A stretch of 6,119 bases of DNA, taken from positions 1 through 6,119 of the forward strand of contig JACMJO010000276.1 of NCBI GenBank assembly GCA_014380605.1, read 5' to 3'. The position numbers and the translations under genes are program-made. The notes beneath the pieces were generated by a model that saw only the letters and a program-made list of their open reading frames with translations, was not told where the DNA came from and made no database searches. The stretch comes from Fimbriimonadaceae bacterium. GTDB lineage: Bacteria; Armatimonadota; Fimbriimonadia; Fimbriimonadales; Fimbriimonadaceae. Positions within the stretch are counted from its first letter, which is position 1, and every line of letters starts with the position of its first letter. This document shows positions 5,470 through 6,119 of the stretch, in pieces.

Positions 5470-5499
5470 CCCTCCACACGGCGTTCCTTGTGTGGAGGG
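5470..5499 (-). repeat. Right REP-like hairpin of the RAYT element
   Basis: CCCTCCACAC (5470-5479) and GTGTGGAGGG (5490-5499) form a 10-bp stem around the loop GGCGTTCCTT. Loop sequence shows it is inverted relative to the left hairpin. It begins 4 nt after the transposase stop and ends 29 nt before the next gene's first ATG. It may also affect transcription between the two genes, although no U-run follows. Confidence 0.8.
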
Positions 5500-5528
5500 A
5501 AATCCTACGGGTTCATCCGACGGATACA

Positions 5529-6119
5529 ATGATTTCGATGCGACGCGTTCTCCTAACCGCACTCTTGCTGGTCGCATCCGCTCTTGCCCTCCCCCAAGAA
5601 ATCCAGATCCGCATGATGGCGGGCGGTGGGTATGGCATCCCGCCCAAGGAAGCCACCGCCACCACCACCCAAGTCCGCCGCGCAGTATTTGAGGAGTTCC
5701 ACCGCCAGAACCCAGGCGTTAGGGTCGTCAACGCCGGTGGCCTCACCCTCGCCGATGGTAGCCAAGCCGACAACATGTTCCTCATGTCGATGGCCGGCGA
5801 CAAGGCGCCCGATCTCTTTTACGTCAATTTCCGCCAGTACTACACCTTTCTAGAGCAGGGATTCGCGAGGCCGCTGGACGACCTTCTCGCCCGAGACAAA
5901 GGCGTCATGGATCGGGTCAACCCCACCGTCAAGAAAGTGCTCACGAGCTTCGACGGCAAGATTTACGCAGTTCCATTCTTCCAAGTCGCGGTCGCTCTCT
6001 ATTACCGCAAGGACCACTTCCTGGAGGCTGGCCTCGATCCCAACAAACCTCCTAGGACCTGGGAAGAGTTCTATGCCTACGCCCAGAAGCTTAGTCAGAA
6101 GCAAAAGGGGCGGTTCGGA
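5529..6119 (+). CDS. ABC transporter extracellular solute-binding protein, family 1; 3'-truncated by window edge
   Basis: The frame is open from ATG 5529 to the window end, 197 residues, with no stop. ATG 5538, three codons later, is an equally possible start because both precede the same signal peptide (MRRVLLTALLLVASALA). Cleavage is likely after A20 (ALA, then LPQE). No lipobox cysteine is present, which points to a periplasmic protein of a diderm cell. The mature part has SBP_bac_1 hallmarks: FEEFHRQNPGVRV, KAPDLFYVN, LDDLL, FDGKIYAVPF and YYRKDHFLEAGLDP followed by TWEEFYAYAQKL. Such proteins deliver sugars, oligosaccharides or glycerol-3-phosphate-like solutes to a MalFG-type permease; the substrate cannot be told. 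Permease genes probably follow beyond the edge. No strong ribosome site is visible. TACAAT overlaps the start codon, so it is probably not a usable -10. The RAYT element ends 29 nt upstream, so any promoter must lie in or beyond it. Confidence 0.9.
   Translation, partial: MISMRRVLLTALLLVASALALPQEIQIRMMAGGGYGIPPKEATATTTQVRRAVFEEFHRQNPGVRVVNAGGLTLADGSQADNMFLMSMAGDKAPDLFYVNFRQYYTFLEQGFARPLDDLLARDKGVMDRVNPTVKKVLTSFDGKIYAVPFFQVAVALYYRKDHFLEAGLDPNKPPRTWEEFYAYAQKLSQKQKGRFG

Larger units (their letters stand above)
4773..5499 (+). mobile_element. REPtron-like element: RAYT gene bracketed by inverted REP-type hairpins
   Basis: A RAYT-type transposase gene is flanked by two near-identical hairpins in inverted orientation, at 4794-4823 and 5470-5499. 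The right one begins 4 nt after the transposase stop codon. Established work on RAYTs describes this layout: a single-copy, usually vertically inherited HUH/Y1 enzyme with flanking REP palindromes that it can recognise, and copies of which scatter through the genome. The left limit is set at the TGCCTCCC tandem repeat and is uncertain. No IS200/IS605 tnpB partner is present. The 88 bp between the left hairpin and the GTG start hold only weak secondary structure (for example CGCTA 4878-4882 with TAGCG 4891-4895). Confidence 0.75.

Noticed and set aside
5525..5530. TACAAT as a -10 box for the solute-binding protein gene
   Set aside because: It overlaps the first ATG and no -35-like sequence lies 16-18 bp upstream; it would need leaderless initiation at the second ATG, for which there is no other sign.

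Overview
The window looks like chromosomal DNA from a diderm (Gram-negative-type) bacterium of moderately high GC. The solute-binding protein has a cleavable, non-lipoprotein signal peptide, and there is an exported LTxxQ (Spy/CpxP-type) protein next to an OmpR/EnvZ-type two-component pair. Gly/Pro/Gln-rich exported proteins of this kind are familiar from Planctomycetota and Armatimonadota (for example Fimbriimonadia). That placement is a low-confidence guess from protein style, not a phylogenetic result.

Layout: (1) 1-1373, plus strand: C-terminal part of an S9-family serine peptidase (DPP IV/acylaminoacyl-peptidase type), cut by the left edge. (2) 1374-1495: a convergent intergenic region filled by a structured inverted repeat built from degenerate 7-bp units (TGTGGNN on one side, CCACANN on the other). 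(3) 4716 down to 1496, minus strand: an apparent three-gene unit comprising an OmpR-family response regulator, a HAMP/HisKA/HATPase_c sensor kinase and an exported Gly/Pro-rich LTxxQ protein. The kinase has no ATG/GTG/TTG ahead of its first transmembrane helix and probably starts at a CTG overlapping the regulator's stop codon, giving about 508 residues rather than the 444 that follow the first ATG. (4) 4773-5499: a RAYT (REP-associated tyrosine transposase) gene bracketed by two near-identical 30-bp hairpins in inverted orientation, i.e. a REPtron-like element. (5) 5529-6119, plus strand: N-terminal part of a family-1 ABC-transporter solute-binding protein, cut by the right edge.

The most interesting part is the minus-strand unit. 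Gene content and order (regulator, kinase, exported LTxxQ protein) resemble the CpxR-CpxA-CpxP envelope-stress circuit, where the periplasmic protein feeds back on the sensor. Here the exported protein and the extracytoplasmic part of the kinase both carry similar Gly/Pro/Gln-rich tracts, which suggests they interact or sense the same thing. The second notable part is the RAYT element, which lies between the regulator's upstream region and the solute-binding protein gene. Its hairpins sit close to the start or stop of the neighbouring genes.
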